Source of the DNA: Cobetia sp. cqz5-12
GTDB taxonomy: Bacteria > Pseudomonadota > Gammaproteobacteria > Pseudomonadales > Halomonadaceae
DNA length: 64,000 nucleotides
Assembly: GCF_016495405.1 (NCBI RefSeq)
Contig: NZ_CP044522.1
Span: forward strand, 2,385,876-2,449,875
Reading direction: 5' to 3'
The notes beneath the pieces are model-generated. The model saw nothing but the letters and a program-made list of their open reading frames with translations. It was not told the origin of the DNA and did no database searches. This document shows positions 40,948 through 49,542 of this stretch, in pieces. How positions within the stretch are numbered: position 1 is the stretch's first letter; every line of letters begins with the position of its first letter. Made by a program: the position numbers and the translations under genes.

Positions 40948-41020
40948 TTGCGTCAGGCATTCGCATGCCTTGCCTTGCGATATTCCCCTTCCTCAACCAT
41001 CGCGCTGAGCGCCCATCACG

Positions 41021-42100
41021 TCAGCGCGTCACGCAGCCCTGCCGACATGCCTCACCTTCCAGCTGAACCGTGACGTGCGAGATGTCATGGCCGTCGCGCA
41101 GATAATGCTGAACCCGCTCCAGCACATCACCGGGCACACTGGTGGCGGCGACGACGACATGCAGGCTGGCAATCGGCGACTGAGGCGTCAGTCCCCAGAG
41201 ATGCAGGTCATGTACGCTCTCCACTCCCTCAAGCGCCAGAACGCCCGCCTGAATATCGGCGTGATCGAGCTGCTCCGGCGTTCCTTCCAGCAAGGTATGC
41301 GCCGAGCGTTTCACCAACGACCAGGCACCGCGCAATATCAGCACCGCCGCGAGCACTGACAACAAGGGGTCAGCCTGATTCCAGCCGGTGGTCATGATGA
41401 TCAGCGAGGCGACGATGGCCGCCACCGAGCCGAGCAAGTCCCCCATCACGTGCAATACCGCGCCGCGCAAATTGAGGTTGTCCTGATCGCCCTGATGCAG
41501 GATACGAAATGCCGCGATATTGACGACCAGCCCAAGCACGGCGATCACCATCATCGGCCCCGCCAGTACTTCGGAGGGCAGCCAGAGCCGCTTGATGGCG
41601 GCCACCACGATCGCCGCCCCGATCACCAGCAGGGTCAGGCCATTGACGAACGCGGCCAGCACTTGAAAGCGCGCATAACCGAAGGTCAGCTTGCGGGTCG
41701 CCGCCCGATGCCCGAGGCGGAATGCGCCCCAGGCCAATGCCAGTGATACGGTATCGCTGAGCATGTGCCCGGCATCCGCCAGCAGGGCCAGTGAGCCCGC
41801 GACCAGCCCGCCGATCACCTCCGCCAGCATGAAGCCGCCTGTCAGATACATCGCCAGCCTGACACGTCGCTCGCTGTCGGCTGTCACCTCAGGCGCATGA
41901 TCATGGTGGTGCCCGTGTGAATGATCATGTGAGTAGCTGTGCGAATGATCTTGTGAGTGAGCGTGCGAATGATCTTGTGAGTGACCGTGAGAATGGCCAT
42001 GCGAATGACCGTCTGAAGGGTCGTCGGCATGGGAATGATCGTGCTGCCCGGGTAGCCCATGAGAGGGATCGCGGGCGTCATCTTGCGGTATCGATGCCAT
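41021..42100 (-). CDS. CzcD/ZitB-type cation diffusion facilitator with His-rich N-terminus
   Basis: 359 residues. The first 70 are a His/Asp/Ser-rich tail made of repeating HSHGHSHGHSQDHSH-like units, which probably binds zinc. Six TM segments follow, with the paired metal-site motifs LLADAGHMLSDT (TM2) and LRGAVLHVMGDLLGS (TM5), matching the HxxxD pairs of the zinc-transporting CDF subfamily. A C-terminal cytosolic domain begins VESVHDLHLWGL. Such proteins export Zn2+, and sometimes Cd2+ or Co2+, by proton antiport. ATG 42100 has GGAGG close upstream. Divergent from the EamA permease gene. Confidence 0.92.
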   Translation of the reverse strand: MASIPQDDARDPSHGLPGQHDHSHADDPSDGHSHGHSHGHSQDHSHAHSQDHSHSYSHDHSHGHHHDHAPEVTADSERRVRLAMYLTGGFMLAEVIGGLVAGSLALLADAGHMLSDTVSLALAWGAFRLGHRAATRKLTFGYARFQVLAAFVNGLTLLVIGAAIVVAAIKRLWLPSEVLAGPMMVIAVLGLVVNIAAFRILHQGDQDNLNLRGAVLHVMGDLLGSVAAIVASLIIMTTGWNQADPLLSVLAAVLILRGAWSLVKRSAHTLLEGTPEQLDHADIQAGVLALEGVESVHDLHLWGLTPQSPIASLHVVVAATSVPGDVLERVQHYLRDGHDISHVTVQLEGEACRQGCVTR

Positions 42101-42245
42101 TCAACCTCCGGCCATCTTCTGAAGAAAGAAACGTGTCTGCATGATGCGCAGCGTAACATCGAAAGTCGCGCGTCTTTCAAGATACATTGGCGGATTTGCG
42201 CGTTCCGAGAAAGACCAGCAGTCGTTGCACCAGCTTGGTAGGATA

Positions 42246-42265
42246 GTTACTACATGTGTAGCAAC
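42246..42265. promoter_or_regulatory. 20-bp palindrome, putative operator (TACANNTGTA core)
   Basis: GTTACTACATGTGTAGCAAC is an inverted repeat with one mismatched pair per arm. It lies 25 bases before the EamA gene start, within the divergent region shared with the cation transporter. The TACANNTGTA core is the kind of site bound by CopY/BlaI-type repressors; no such regulator is in the window, so the binding protein is unknown. Confidence 0.45.
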
Positions 42266-42289
42266 GAATAAAGGATTCCAGCCCTCCCC

Positions 42290-43219
42290 ATGAGCCTCTC
42301 CTCCGAGACGACCCCCTCCCGCTCGCCCCTCAAGGCCGACCTGCTTCTGCTGCTGGTCACCATCATCGCCGCCGCAGGCTGGATCTTCTCCAAGGAGGCG
42401 ATGGCTGGCATGCCTCCGCTGCTGTTCATCGGCAGTCGCTTCCTGCTTGCGGGGCTCATTCTGGCCATCTTCGATGCGCGCTCACTGGGCCAGCTATCCA
42501 CCGCACGCAAGGTGCGTGCCAGCGGCGTCGGTGTCCTGTTCGGGGGTGCCATGGCCTGCTGGTCGCTAGGGGTCGCGCTGTCGGATCAACTGGGCGTGAT
42601 CGCCTTCATCAACAGCTTCGGCATCCTGCTGGTGCCGGTACTTGCGCGACTGTTGTTCAAGGACAGGCCACCGTTGAGTACCTGGATCGCACTGCCCACC
42701 GCCCTGCTTGGTTTCGCCCTGCTCGGCATGGGGCAACCCGGCGCGACTGATGGCTTCACCATCGAGCCCGCTCAGTGGCTCATCTTCGGTGCCGCCTGCC
42801 TGTTCGCACTGGTGTTCAACTTCAATTCACGCCTGGTACGCAATATCCCGGCCCTGCCGCTGACGGCCATCCAGCTGATGACCACCGGCGTCACCTGCCT
42901 GATACTCTCGGCACTCAGCGAGAGCTGGCCCGCCGGCATCAGTCTCGACATCCTGAGCTGGTTCCTGGCCAGCACCCTGATCGCCAGCACCCTGCGCTTC
43001 TTCCTGCAGATCTACGCACAGGGCCTGACCACCCCCAGCCACGCCTCGGTCATCCTGATGCTGGAAGCGGTCTGGGCCGCCCTGATGTCGGCTGCCTGGT
43101 TCGGTGAGCGCATGACCCTGATCCAGATGACCGGCTGCGGCCTCATCTTCACCGCCCTGTTGATCAATCGCTGGCAATGGATCTCACGCCTGTGGCGTCA
43201 GCGGCGGGTTGCCTCGTGA
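42290..43219 (+). CDS. EamA/DMT-family permease
   Basis: 309 residues with ten predicted TM segments in two EamA halves. The first half contains AAGWIFSKEAMAGMPPLLFIGSR-type sequence, and the second contains the usual HASVILMLEAVWAALMSAAWFGE stretch, which is the conserved EamA signature near the end. Members export metabolites such as amino acids or other small molecules; the substrate cannot be told. ATG 42290 follows an A/T-rich leader with AAAGGA further upstream. A small hairpin (about 43241-43265) follows before the next gene. Confidence 0.88.
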   Translation: MSLSSETTPSRSPLKADLLLLLVTIIAAAGWIFSKEAMAGMPPLLFIGSRFLLAGLILAIFDARSLGQLSTARKVRASGVGVLFGGAMACWSLGVALSDQLGVIAFINSFGILLVPVLARLLFKDRPPLSTWIALPTALLGFALLGMGQPGATDGFTIEPAQWLIFGAACLFALVFNFNSRLVRNIPALPLTAIQLMTTGVTCLILSALSESWPAGISLDILSWFLASTLIASTLRFFLQIYAQGLTTPSHASVILMLEAVWAALMSAAWFGERMTLIQMTGCGLIFTALLINRWQWISRLWRQRRVAS

Positions 43220-43314
43220 GAACAGCGTACTGACTTGAGTGTCAGGCATGTCGCCACCATGTCTGACGCTTGAGCGTTCGATTTCCCGCCCCATTCTCTG
43301 CCACCGGAGCCACC

Positions 43315-44421
43315 ATGATCCCCACGCTACTCGGCGTACTGACGCTGCTGATGGCAGCCTTCACCCTGCTGCCACTGACGCGTATTCGCCATTGGTCGGT
43401 GCGCATCATGGATTTCCCCCGCCTGCAGCTGGCCGCATTGTGGGCAATGTTGCTGATCGCCGATCTCGCAGTGCCCCAGCTTGCCTTCGGGCTCAGGGTG
43501 GCTCTGGCCGTGATCGCCGTGGCCGGACTTGTCTATCAGGCACACTGGATCATGCCCTATACCCGCCTCTTCCCCTGCGAGTCAGCGCGCACGAAGCAGC
43601 ACGACCGGCAGCGTCAGGTCCGCCTGCTCACCGCCAATGTCCTGACCAGCAACCACGACAGTGACAAGCTGCTGGCCATCGTCGAACGCGAACAGCCCGA
43701 CGTGCTGGTGACGCTGGAATCCGATGACTGGTGGCAGCAGCGGCTCGACGTGCTCGAGGCGGACAGCGAGCAATACGGCTATACCCACACCCTCAAATGC
43801 CCGCTGGACAACCTCTATGGCATGCATGTCTATTCACGCCTGCCACTGCATGACGCCAGCATCGACTACCTGGTCGAAGAGGATGTGCCGTCGATGCATG
43901 CGCAACTGGAACTGGCCAGCGGTGACCGTGTACGGGTGCACTTCCTGCATCCGGCACCGCCCAGCCCGACCGAGAATGACGAATCCTCCGAGCGTGATGC
44001 CGAGCTGATCATCGTGGCGCGCAGCGTTGCCGACAGCCAGCAACCGGTGATCGTGACCGGTGACCTCAACGATGTGGCCTGGTCTCGCACCACGCGCCTG
44101 TTCCGCAAGCTGTCCGGCCTGCTGGACCCCCGTGTGGGCCGTGGCATGTTCAATACCTTCCACGCCAACATTCCCTTGCTGCGCTGGCCGCTGGACCACC
44201 TCTTCCATAGCGAGCATTTCAGTGTGGTGCGCGTGGCGCGCATGGAAGCCTTCGGCTCCGATCACTTCCCGCTGCTCACCGAACTGGCACTGACACCCGC
44301 CCAGGACACCGGCGAGACGCTCGATGCCCCGGAGCCGGACGCCGACGACCAGGCCGAGGCCAGCGAGACCGCCAATGACGAGAATGTCAGCCAGCAGGAC
44401 GTGCCGAAGCCGGGCCGCTGA
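43315..44421 (+). CDS. Membrane-anchored endonuclease/exonuclease/phosphatase family protein
   Basis: 368 residues. Two or three TM segments in the first 85 residues, then an EEP domain with LLTANVLTSN, VLVTLESDDWW, MHVYSRLPL, VTGDLNDVAW and FGSDHFPLL, which supply the Asn, Glu, His/Asp and terminal Ser-Asp-His residues of the fold. After the domain, an acidic Glu/Ala/Asp-rich tail. Family members are DNases, phosphodiesterases or sphingomyelinase-like enzymes; this membrane-linked type is common and uncharacterised. ATG 43315 has CCGGAG upstream; the in-frame start at 43270 is weaker. May be co-transcribed with the following gene, 87 bases away. Confidence 0.87.
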   Translation: MIPTLLGVLTLLMAAFTLLPLTRIRHWSVRIMDFPRLQLAALWAMLLIADLAVPQLAFGLRVALAVIAVAGLVYQAHWIMPYTRLFPCESARTKQHDRQRQVRLLTANVLTSNHDSDKLLAIVEREQPDVLVTLESDDWWQQRLDVLEADSEQYGYTHTLKCPLDNLYGMHVYSRLPLHDASIDYLVEEDVPSMHAQLELASGDRVRVHFLHPAPPSPTENDESSERDAELIIVARSVADSQQPVIVTGDLNDVAWSRTTRLFRKLSGLLDPRVGRGMFNTFHANIPLLRWPLDHLFHSEHFSVVRVARMEAFGSDHFPLLTELALTPAQDTGETLDAPEPDADDQAEASETANDENVSQQDVPKPGR

Positions 44422-44508
44422 GCGCGACATGAATGAAGTGGCAATTGGCTGAATCCCCCAAAAAGTCCCAGACTGGCTTGTGAGACTTGCGCCATACGGG
44501 AGGCAGGC

Positions 44509-45273
44509 ATGCGAGGACTCGATTGGCTGGGCGCGCGGCTGGCGCGTCATCTCACGGCGCCGGGCAAGCTGCCAGCACATCGCGCCACCTCATCACCGGA
44601 AAAGCTGGCTGCCACCCTGCGGCGCGGCGATGTCCTGCTGGTCGAGGGCTCCTCGCGTATCAGCACCGCCATTCGCTACCTCACCCAATCGACCTGGTCT
44701 CATGCCGCACTCTGCGTGCGCACGCCGCTGGACAGCAGAGGTCACCCGGTGAGGGGTGACTGCCTGCTGGAAGCGGATGTCACCGCCGGAGTGCGCCGCG
44801 TCCCTCTCAACGTTTATTGGCATCAGCACACGCGCATCTGCCGTCCGGTCGGACTCACGGAAGAGGAGATCAGCGCGTTGATCGGCCATGCCGAGGCGCG
44901 GCTGGGCCATCAATATGACCTGCGCAACATCGTCGATCTGGCTCGCTATCTGATTCGCACGCCTCCGGTGCCAAGCCGCTATCGACGCCGCATGCTGGCA
45001 CTAGGCAGCGGCGACCCGACCCGTGCGATCTGCTCATCGCTGATCGCCGAAGCCTTCCAGGCCGTGCGCTATCCCATTCTGCCAGACAGTGACGTCCTGC
45101 CTTCCAGTGACCCGGCGTGTCTGCACTGCTATCAGGAGTTGCTGCATATCCGCCATCACAGCCTGTATGCGCCCTGCGACTTCGATATCTCGCCCTACTT
45201 CGACATCATCAAGCCCACCCTGTGCGCCGGATTCGATCCCCATCGCCTGCAGTGGAGCGAACCGCCCGCCTGA
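44509..45273 (+). CDS. YiiX/YebB-like permuted NlpC/P60 cysteine hydrolase
   Basis: 254 residues. RRGDVLLVEGSSRISTAIRYLTQ and the His in STWSHAALCV are followed much later by the catalytic Cys in RAICSSLIAEAFQ, the order expected of permuted NlpC/P60 (YiiX/LRAT-like) enzymes. These are amidases or acyltransferases with mostly unknown substrates. No signal peptide, so probably cytosolic. GGGAGG precedes ATG 44509. Its neighbour is the EEP protein, and both might act on lipids or cell-wall fragments; this is inference. Confidence 0.8.
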   Translation: MRGLDWLGARLARHLTAPGKLPAHRATSSPEKLAATLRRGDVLLVEGSSRISTAIRYLTQSTWSHAALCVRTPLDSRGHPVRGDCLLEADVTAGVRRVPLNVYWHQHTRICRPVGLTEEEISALIGHAEARLGHQYDLRNIVDLARYLIRTPPVPSRYRRRMLALGSGDPTRAICSSLIAEAFQAVRYPILPDSDVLPSSDPACLHCYQELLHIRHHSLYAPCDFDISPYFDIIKPTLCAGFDPHRLQWSEPPA

Positions 45274-45403
45274 TCTGGTATGCTGCGCGCCATCCGCGGC
45301 CTGGCTGGCCAGCACCTGTGCATCAATTCTCCTGTACATCAGCTCCTGTGCCGACTGAGCCGCCTGCCGCCCTCTGACACTCTTCACGACCGGAACCACG
45401 CCC

Positions 45404-45904
45404 GTGACCAACAACGACATCATCCGTCGCCTGCGCTACGCGCTGAATCTCTCCGACACCGACATGATCAACACCTTCGCTGCCGCGGACCACGAGGTTT
45501 CTCGTGCCCAGATCAGCGATTGGCTCAAGCGCGATGATGATGAAGCTCAGCAGCGCATCAAGGACATCGACCTGGCCAGATTCCTCAATGGCTTGATCAA
45601 CGTGCGTCGCGGCAAGCGCGAAGGCGCCCAGCCGGCGCCTGAGAAGCGTCTAGACAACAACGTGATTCTGCGCAAGCTCAAGATCGCCTTCGAGCTCAAG
45701 GATGACGACATGCTCGAGCTGCTGGCACTGGCCGGTTTCGAGCTGATCACCAAGTCCGAGCTGTCTGCCTTCTTCCGCAAGCCCGATCATCGCCACTACC
45801 GCGAGTGCAAGGACCAGATCCTGCGCAACCTGCTCAAGGGCATCGAGCTGCGTCATCGTCGCCATGACCCCGAGACCGAGCAGCACGCCGTCGATCCGGT
45901 CTGA
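45404..45904 (+). CDS. DUF1456 family protein (YehS-like)
   Basis: 166 residues beginning at GTG 45404. Two tandem copies of the DUF1456 helical unit: DIIRRLRYALNLSDTDMINTF with ISDWLKRDDD, and VILRKLKIAFELKDDDMLEL with LSAFFRKPDHRHY. This is the full YehS layout of E. coli. Function is unknown. A 17-bp stem terminator follows directly. Confidence 0.9.
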   Translation: MTNNDIIRRLRYALNLSDTDMINTFAAADHEVSRAQISDWLKRDDDEAQQRIKDIDLARFLNGLINVRRGKREGAQPAPEKRLDNNVILRKLKIAFELKDDDMLELLALAGFELITKSELSAFFRKPDHRHYRECKDQILRNLLKGIELRHRRHDPETEQHAVDPV

Positions 45905-45926
45905 TCAGACCTTGAAGGGCTCTCAA

Positions 45927-45963
45927 CAACAACGCCGCCCCGGAATCCGGGGCGGCGTTGTTG
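45927..45963. terminator. Strong bidirectional hairpin between DUF1456 and arsR genes
   Basis: Perfect 17-bp stem (45927-45943 with 45947-45963, CAACAACGCCGCCCCGG) with an AAT loop. It lies 23 bases after the DUF1456 stop and 31 bases after the arsR stop on the other strand, so it can end both. Confidence 0.85.
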
Positions 45964-45993
45964 CATGACGGCAGTGGCGGTACCAACAGCGGC

Positions 45994-46338
45994 TCAGCAT
46001 TCGCGGTTGGGGCGCCCTTCCATGGTAGCCAGGCGCTCCATCAACGGCGCCATGCGGTGCTGACTCCCTTCCGCCGCCGCGACCAGCGCCGGCAATACCC
46101 AGGTCGGCAGATCAGGCATCAGACGGTAATAGACCCATTGCCCTTGGCGGCGATCCAGCAGCAGACCACAATTGCGTAACTGGGCCAGATGGCGTGACAC
46201 CTTGGGCTGCGACTCCTGCAACACGTAGGTCATCTCACATACGCAAAGCTCGCCTTCTGCATGGATAAGCAACATCAGCACAAGGCGCGTATCGTCGCTG
46301 AGGCATTTGAAAAGACGTGTCGGGGTCAGAAGAGACAA
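45994..46338 (-). CDS. arsR: ArsR-family arsenic-responsive repressor
   Basis: 114-residue winged-helix protein. FKCLSDDTRLVLMLLIHAEGELCVCEM carries Cys32 and Cys34 in the CVC arrangement that binds As(III)/Sb(III) at helix 3 of classical ArsR. The recognition helix follows (SQPKVSRHLAQLRNCGLL), then the wing (GQWVYYRL). It is expected to repress its own operon until arsenite binds. It is the second gene after arsC, with an 18-base gap, so the pair is one transcript. Gene order arsC-arsR is less usual than arsR-arsC. Confidence 0.93.
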   Translation of the reverse strand: MSLLTPTRLFKCLSDDTRLVLMLLIHAEGELCVCEMTYVLQESQPKVSRHLAQLRNCGLLLDRRQGQWVYYRLMPDLPTWVLPALVAAAEGSQHRMAPLMERLATMEGRPNREC

Positions 46339-46356
46339 TGCAGAATTCCACCTGAT

Positions 46357-46770
46357 TCAATGATGTGAGCGTGCCGCCAACCACAGCTGCAAGCGAGTGC
46401 GAATTTCGTTCAAGGCGCGCCCATAGGACACCGCAGTATCCTCATTGCGCGGATCTTCGATATCCCAGAACAACAGCTCATCGGTCTGACCCTCCCACTG
46501 GCGACACTGCTGCTGCGCCTTTTGACACAGCACGATGACGGCATCGAAGGACTGAGAGAGGTAGCGATCGATCGACTCGCTCGCCAGACCCGAAGTCTCC
46601 ACCCCGGCGCGCGCCAGAGCGTCCAACGCATGCTGTTGCGGGGCATCAGGCGCGACACCGGCACTGAAGGCGTCAAACTCTTCCCCCGCCATGTTGCGCA
46701 GCAATGCCTCCCCCATCAGGGAGCGGGCAGAGTTGGCATTGCACAGAAAAAGCACTCGCTGTTTGGTCAT
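46357..46770 (-). CDS. arsC: Thioredoxin-coupled arsenate reductase (LMW-PTP fold)
   Basis: 137 residues. The P-loop VLFLCNANSARS gives nucleophile Cys10 and Arg16. VIVLCQKAQQQC provides Cys82 and Cys89 at exactly the spacing of the Staphylococcus pI258-type, thioredoxin-dependent arsenate reductases. Reaction: arsenate to arsenite with a Cys10-Cys82-Cys89 disulfide relay. No arsenite efflux gene (arsB or acr3) is adjacent; ArsJ is 16 kb away. ATG 46770 has TGGAGATGA upstream. Confidence 0.93.
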   Translation of the reverse strand: MTKQRVLFLCNANSARSLMGEALLRNMAGEEFDAFSAGVAPDAPQQHALDALARAGVETSGLASESIDRYLSQSFDAVIVLCQKAQQQCRQWEGQTDELLFWDIEDPRNEDTAVSYGRALNEIRTRLQLWLAARSHH

Positions 46771-46813
46771 GACTCATCTCCAGAGCTGCAATTTTACCTT
46801 ACCATAGGGTCGC

Positions 46814-46842
46814 ATATCAGAAGTACCGCGCTTGTATAACAA
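46814..46842 (-). promoter_or_regulatory. Predicted arsC-arsR promoter
   Basis: On the minus strand TTGTTA (46842-46837), a 17-base spacer and TGATAT (46819-46814) lie 44-72 bases before the arsC start. The -35 overlaps the small palindrome TTGTATAACAA (46832-46842), a possible ArsR contact. The rest of 46771-47033 holds nothing recognisable. Confidence 0.5.
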
Positions 46843-47033
46843 ACTGATGTCAGTCGCCTTTCAGGGCACTGCGCCCTACCTTCAGACCACTTTCTGCCCC
46901 CCCCCTGCAACAGACCGTGCAACAGACGCGAACGGGCCGACGCAGTGACCGGCAACTGCCAGGCACACCACGCCAGCCCGCGAAGGTCGCCACTCGCTAC
47001 GCGCTCGACCGCCGCACCGCGTGGCTCACGACA

Positions 47034-48050
47034 TCAGCCCTGCAAATCCGAAAGCGTCAGGGTCTTCCTGTCGGCGACGGCTTGACGCGCCGCCTTGCGC
47101 GCTTCTTCGTGCGCCGGAATCAGGCCGATACCTTTCAGGTAGCCCAGATTGCCGACCATCTTCTCGCTCATGAACAGATCCGCGTAGTCATACATGACCG
47201 GGGCTTCTTCCGCGTGCTGATTCTTGATGTAAAAGAACATGGTACGTGCGACCGGGTAGGTCTCTTCCGAGATGGCCTCCGGAGACGGGGCGATGCCGTC
47301 GATGGTGGCGCCGCTCAACGAGTCTTCGTTCTCCTCGAGGAAGGAATAGCCGAAGACACCGAATGCCTCGGTATCTTCCGACAGCTTCTGCACGATCAGA
47401 TTGTCGTTCTCGCCGGCCGGCACGAAGACGCCATCGTTGCGCACCTTGGAGTAGCCTTCGCCACCATAGCCGTCCATCTTTTCAGTGGCGGCTTCCAACA
47501 CCAGCTCTTCAAAGGAATCGCGTGTCCCGGAGGTGCTGGGCGGCCCATAGATGGTGATCTTGCGGTCAGGCAGGCTGGGATCGATCTGGTTCCAACGGGT
47601 ATAGGGGTTGGCCACCAGTTTGCCATCGACCGGTACCTGGGCCGCGACCGCCAGCGCGATCTGCTCCAGCGTGAAGGCGGCTGCGTCGTTGGTATTGGAC
47701 TGCGCAAAGGCGATGCCGTCATAACCGATGAAGGCTTCGGTGATATCGGTCACGCCATTTTCCTGGCAGCGCTCGAATTCGGAGGCCTTCATGCGGCGTG
47801 AGGCATTGGTGATATCCGGTGTGTTGCTGCCGACACCTTCACAGAAAAGCTTCATGCCACCACCAGACCCCGTGGCTTCGATGACCGGAGTGGGATGATC
47901 CGTGGTGACACCGAACTCTTCCGCCACATAGCTCGAGAAGGGATAGACGGTGCTGGAACCGACGATGCGAACCTGGTCACGCGCCTGGGCACTGGACACG
48001 ATGGCCGCAGAGGCGATCACGAGAGCGAGCTGTTTGAGAGGGCGATTCAT
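47034..48050 (-). CDS. PstS-family phosphate-binding protein (orphan)
   Basis: 338 residues with a signal peptide (MNRPLKQLALVIASAAIVSS, cut near AQA). The binding-site motifs VRIVGSSTVYPFSSYVAEEF, EATGSGGGMKLFCEG, TNASRRMKASE and GPPSTSGTRDSF are those of the PstS family. ATG 48050 has TCGGAG upstream; a frame reaching 48245 is not needed. No pstC, pstA, pstB or phoU is adjacent on this side, so it is a solitary binding protein just upstream of arsC on the same strand, about 260 bases away. It may serve a distant Pst transporter or scavenge phosphate selectively when arsenate is present (inference). Confidence 0.9.
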   Translation of the reverse strand: MNRPLKQLALVIASAAIVSSAQARDQVRIVGSSTVYPFSSYVAEEFGVTTDHPTPVIEATGSGGGMKLFCEGVGSNTPDITNASRRMKASEFERCQENGVTDITEAFIGYDGIAFAQSNTNDAAAFTLEQIALAVAAQVPVDGKLVANPYTRWNQIDPSLPDRKITIYGPPSTSGTRDSFEELVLEAATEKMDGYGGEGYSKVRNDGVFVPAGENDNLIVQKLSEDTEAFGVFGYSFLEENEDSLSGATIDGIAPSPEAISEETYPVARTMFFYIKNQHAEEAPVMYDYADLFMSEKMVGNLGYLKGIGLIPAHEEARKAARQAVADRKTLTLSDLQG

Positions 48051-48530
48051 TGCGGTGCTCCGATGCATTGATTTATATGAATAAGCATATGTATGGTCAC
48101 GGAATCCCTCACGACTCCGCCATCCCGATTGACGCGACTCCTCGCCAATCGCCACATGCCAGAGATGAGAATCACCCTCGGCATGCTGCACACGTATTTT
48201 GGCGTCAGGCAACGTCTCAAAATACGCATAGGCACATATAAGCATTTTTTTATTGCAGTCGCGTGACGTCTCCGCTCAGAACTCTGTCGCGGATTGCCTT
48301 GCCTCTCTATCTTTATCCCTTCCGCTTCCCTCTCTCCGCTTTACCTCCGGCCGAGACAAGCCCCCAACGGAAATGGCCTGATCTTCCCAGTCAGCTTGCG
48401 GGGAGGTCAGGCCATCGAAACGGAAGCATGTGGTCCAACTGACCAGTGGAGAGCCCCGCCTCAGAGCTTCCCGAGCGAGCTCGAGTCTTAACAGGGGCTA
48501 GCAGCTCCGGCTCGCCGCTAAAGGTTGCCG
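48051..48530. other. Regulatory/intergenic region upstream of the PstS gene
   Basis: About 480 bases without a gene. It contains an inverted repeat CGTATTTTG (48193-48201) / CAAAATACG (48218-48226), and A/T-rich promoter-like sequence around 48060-48090 and 48230-48255. A hairpin (48373-48388 with 48401-48415) probably ends the RIO kinase transcript. No match to a Pho box was found. Confidence 0.5.
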
Positions 48531-49394
48531 CTAGTCATCGTCGCCCTCTTCGGCACTCTTCTGGCGCGCCTTGCGCTCCTGCTCTTCTTCCATGGCCGCC
48601 ATGATGTTCTCGAGCAGCGCATCCACGTCCGGTGCTTCGCCGTCGTCCTCATAAAGGCCTGTCAGCTCGACATCCGGGTCCATGTCGCCGGCCTCGAACA
48701 ATGCCCAGATCTCGTCGGCGTAGCGTGTCTGCGCCAGTTCAGGCGCGAACATCGCGTAGTAGGCGGTGATGTTGGCGACATCACGTGCCAACATGCTCTT
48801 GGCATTGTTGTTGGCCGCGGCATCGACCGCCTGGGGCAGATCAATGATCACCGGGCCATAGTCATCGACCAGCACGTTGAACTCGGACAGGTCACCATGC
48901 ACCAGACCGGCATGCAGCATGCGCACGATGTACTGCATCATCAGCGCATGATCTTCCCGCGCCTGCTCAGCGGACATCGAGACATCATTCAGGCGCGGTG
49001 CCACGTTGCCGTCATCATCGGTGACCAGCTCCATCAGCAGCACGCCATCGAAGCAGCCGAACGGCTGCGGCACGCGCACACCGGCATCGGCCAGACGATA
49101 CAGCGCATCGACCTCGGCATTCTGCCAGGCGGCCTCCTGCTGGTTGCGTCCGAAGCCGGAGCCCTTCTCCATCGCCCGTTGACGGCGACTGTTACGCACC
49201 TTGCGGCCTTCCTGATACAGCACAGCCTGCTTGAAGCTGCGCTGGGCAGCATCCTTGTAGACCTTGGCGCAGCGAATCTCTTCTCCGCAGCGCACGACGT
49301 AAACCGAGGCTTCCTTGCCACTCATCAAGGGGCGGAGCACTTCATCGACCAGACCGTCATCTATGAGCGGCTGGATTCTCTTTGGCGTTTTCAT
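48531..49394 (-). CDS. RIO1-like serine protein kinase
   Basis: 287 residues. MSGKEASVYVVRCGEE (flexible nucleotide loop), the Lys in IRCAKVYKD, the catalytic loop LVHGDLSEFNVLV and the metal-binding IIDLPQAVD are all intact, as in RIO kinases. The C-terminal tail is acidic with a Glu/Arg/Lys helix. Bacterial RIO proteins are widespread and poorly understood; archaeal and eukaryotic homologues mature the small ribosomal subunit. Start ATG 49394 (MKTPKRIQPLIDDGLVDEVL) matches the family start; an upstream in-frame ATG at 49454 would lie next to the preceding terminator. Confidence 0.9.
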   Translation of the reverse strand: MKTPKRIQPLIDDGLVDEVLRPLMSGKEASVYVVRCGEEIRCAKVYKDAAQRSFKQAVLYQEGRKVRNSRRQRAMEKGSGFGRNQQEAAWQNAEVDALYRLADAGVRVPQPFGCFDGVLLMELVTDDDGNVAPRLNDVSMSAEQAREDHALMMQYIVRMLHAGLVHGDLSEFNVLVDDYGPVIIDLPQAVDAAANNNAKSMLARDVANITAYYAMFAPELAQTRYADEIWALFEAGDMDPDVELTGLYEDDGEAPDVDALLENIMAAMEEEQERKARQKSAEEGDDD

Positions 49395-49465
49395 CGCGTT
49401 CTTATACGCGTTTTGCGATACATCGGGAATCACCCTGTAGCAATTTTGTGACATACCTTACGACA

Positions 49466-49498
49466 AAACCCCCGCCAATGCGTCATTGGCGGGGGTTT
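49466..49498 (-). terminator. Rho-independent terminator of the alcohol dehydrogenase gene
   Basis: Perfect 14-bp stem (49466-49479 with 49485-49498) and GCGTC loop; on the minus strand it runs into TTTTG. It stands 44 bases after the dehydrogenase stop. Confidence 0.9.
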
Positions 49499-49542
49499 CA
49501 GCCTTCACTGACAGACTGCCTGGTCGGCAGCAGCGCCAGCGC

